A stretch of 5,248 nucleotides of DNA, taken from CBFHSF01 sp965658445. GTDB taxonomy: Bacteria > Bacteroidota > Bacteroidia > Flavobacteriales > Schleiferiaceae. Every line of letters starts with the position of its first letter. Positions within the stretch are counted from its first letter, which is position 1. Shown here in pieces: positions 5,186 to 5,248 of the stretch. Under the pieces are notes generated by a model. It saw only the letters and a program-made list of their open reading frames with translations, was not told where the DNA came from and did no database searches. The translations under genes and the position numbers were made by a program. The DNA lies in NCBI GenBank assembly GCA_965658445.1, contig CBFHSF010000026.1:1-5248 (forward strand). The letters run 5' to 3'.

Positions 5186-5220
5186 AAGAAAACCAAGTCA
5201 CTTCGTGCCTTGATCTTTTT
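5186..5220 (+). terminator. Terminator-like hairpin after element copy 2
   Basis: CAC (5199-5201) and GTG (5205-5207) close a TTC loop; after one mismatch CAAG (5194-5197) pairs with CTTG (5209-5212), and the A-rich left flank pairs with the closing T5 (5216-5220). It matches the position and loop style of the hairpin after copy 1 (five bases past the element in one, two in the other) though its stem sequence has drifted. The same element-plus-hairpin order in both copies suggests the module was duplicated as a unit. Confidence 0.55.
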
Positions 5221-5248
5221 ATACCCACACCCAACTTTCAGCGAGCTG

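Larger units (their letters stand above)
4469..5248. other. 780-base region without a convincing gene
   Basis: No reading frame with a credible start, family pattern or useful length is seen on either strand from the third barrel gene to the window end. The longest frames in the structured part are about 18-25 codons and run through palindromes. The content is the leader of the leftward barrel gene, the polypurine repeat, the inverted-repeat block, the two 63-base elements with their hairpins, and about 28 plain bases at the end. No tRNA, rRNA, tmRNA or RNase P RNA pattern was recognised. Confidence 0.7.

Noticed and set aside
4980..5220. CRISPR array or integron attC series
   Set aside because: Only two copies, 63 bases long and 142 bases apart, with no uniform spacers, no cas genes, no integrase, and no gene cassette between the copies.

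Overview
The window looks like chromosomal DNA from a member of the Bacteroidota, probably a Cytophagales-type marine or environmental bacterium. The grounds are: a PorV/PorQ-type outer-membrane protein of the type IX secretion class; three small outer-membrane beta-barrel genes whose signal peptides all end just before Gln, which is typical of this phylum; promoter boxes close to the Bacteroidota consensus TAnnTTTG; and no clear Shine-Dalgarno sequences. The genus cannot be told from this sequence.

Left part (1-1500). The 5' part of a porV2-like gene runs leftward out of the window. Divergent from it is a tight two-gene unit: pssA (phosphatidylserine synthase, first step to phosphatidylethanolamine, TTG start) and, one base later, purS (small subunit of the three-part FGAM synthase of purine synthesis). 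A strong intrinsic terminator at 1470-1500 closes this unit. Middle part (1500-4470). An acpH-like ACP phosphodiesterase gene on + meets a leftward beta-barrel gene tail to tail with 9 bases between them. That barrel gene is divergent from a second one (170-base shared promoter region), which in turn converges on a third, leftward one. The three barrels are probably surface proteins of unknown function.

Right part (4469-5248). These 780 bases hold no convincing gene but are rich in structure: a polypurine tract with four exact GGAGGAA units just upstream of the third barrel's likely promoter; a run of strong inverted repeats (4644-4917) ending in a T8 tract; and two tandem copies, 142 bases apart, of a 63-base element that differs at one base. 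Each copy folds into a long bulged stem-loop and is followed by its own intrinsic-terminator-like hairpin. This pair is the most unusual thing in the window. It may be a structured small RNA family or a REP-like intergenic repeat; the sequence alone does not decide.

The protein-coding genes are housekeeping or envelope genes that do not form one pathway. The common thread is the cell envelope: lipid head-group synthesis, acyl-carrier turnover, and outer-membrane proteins.
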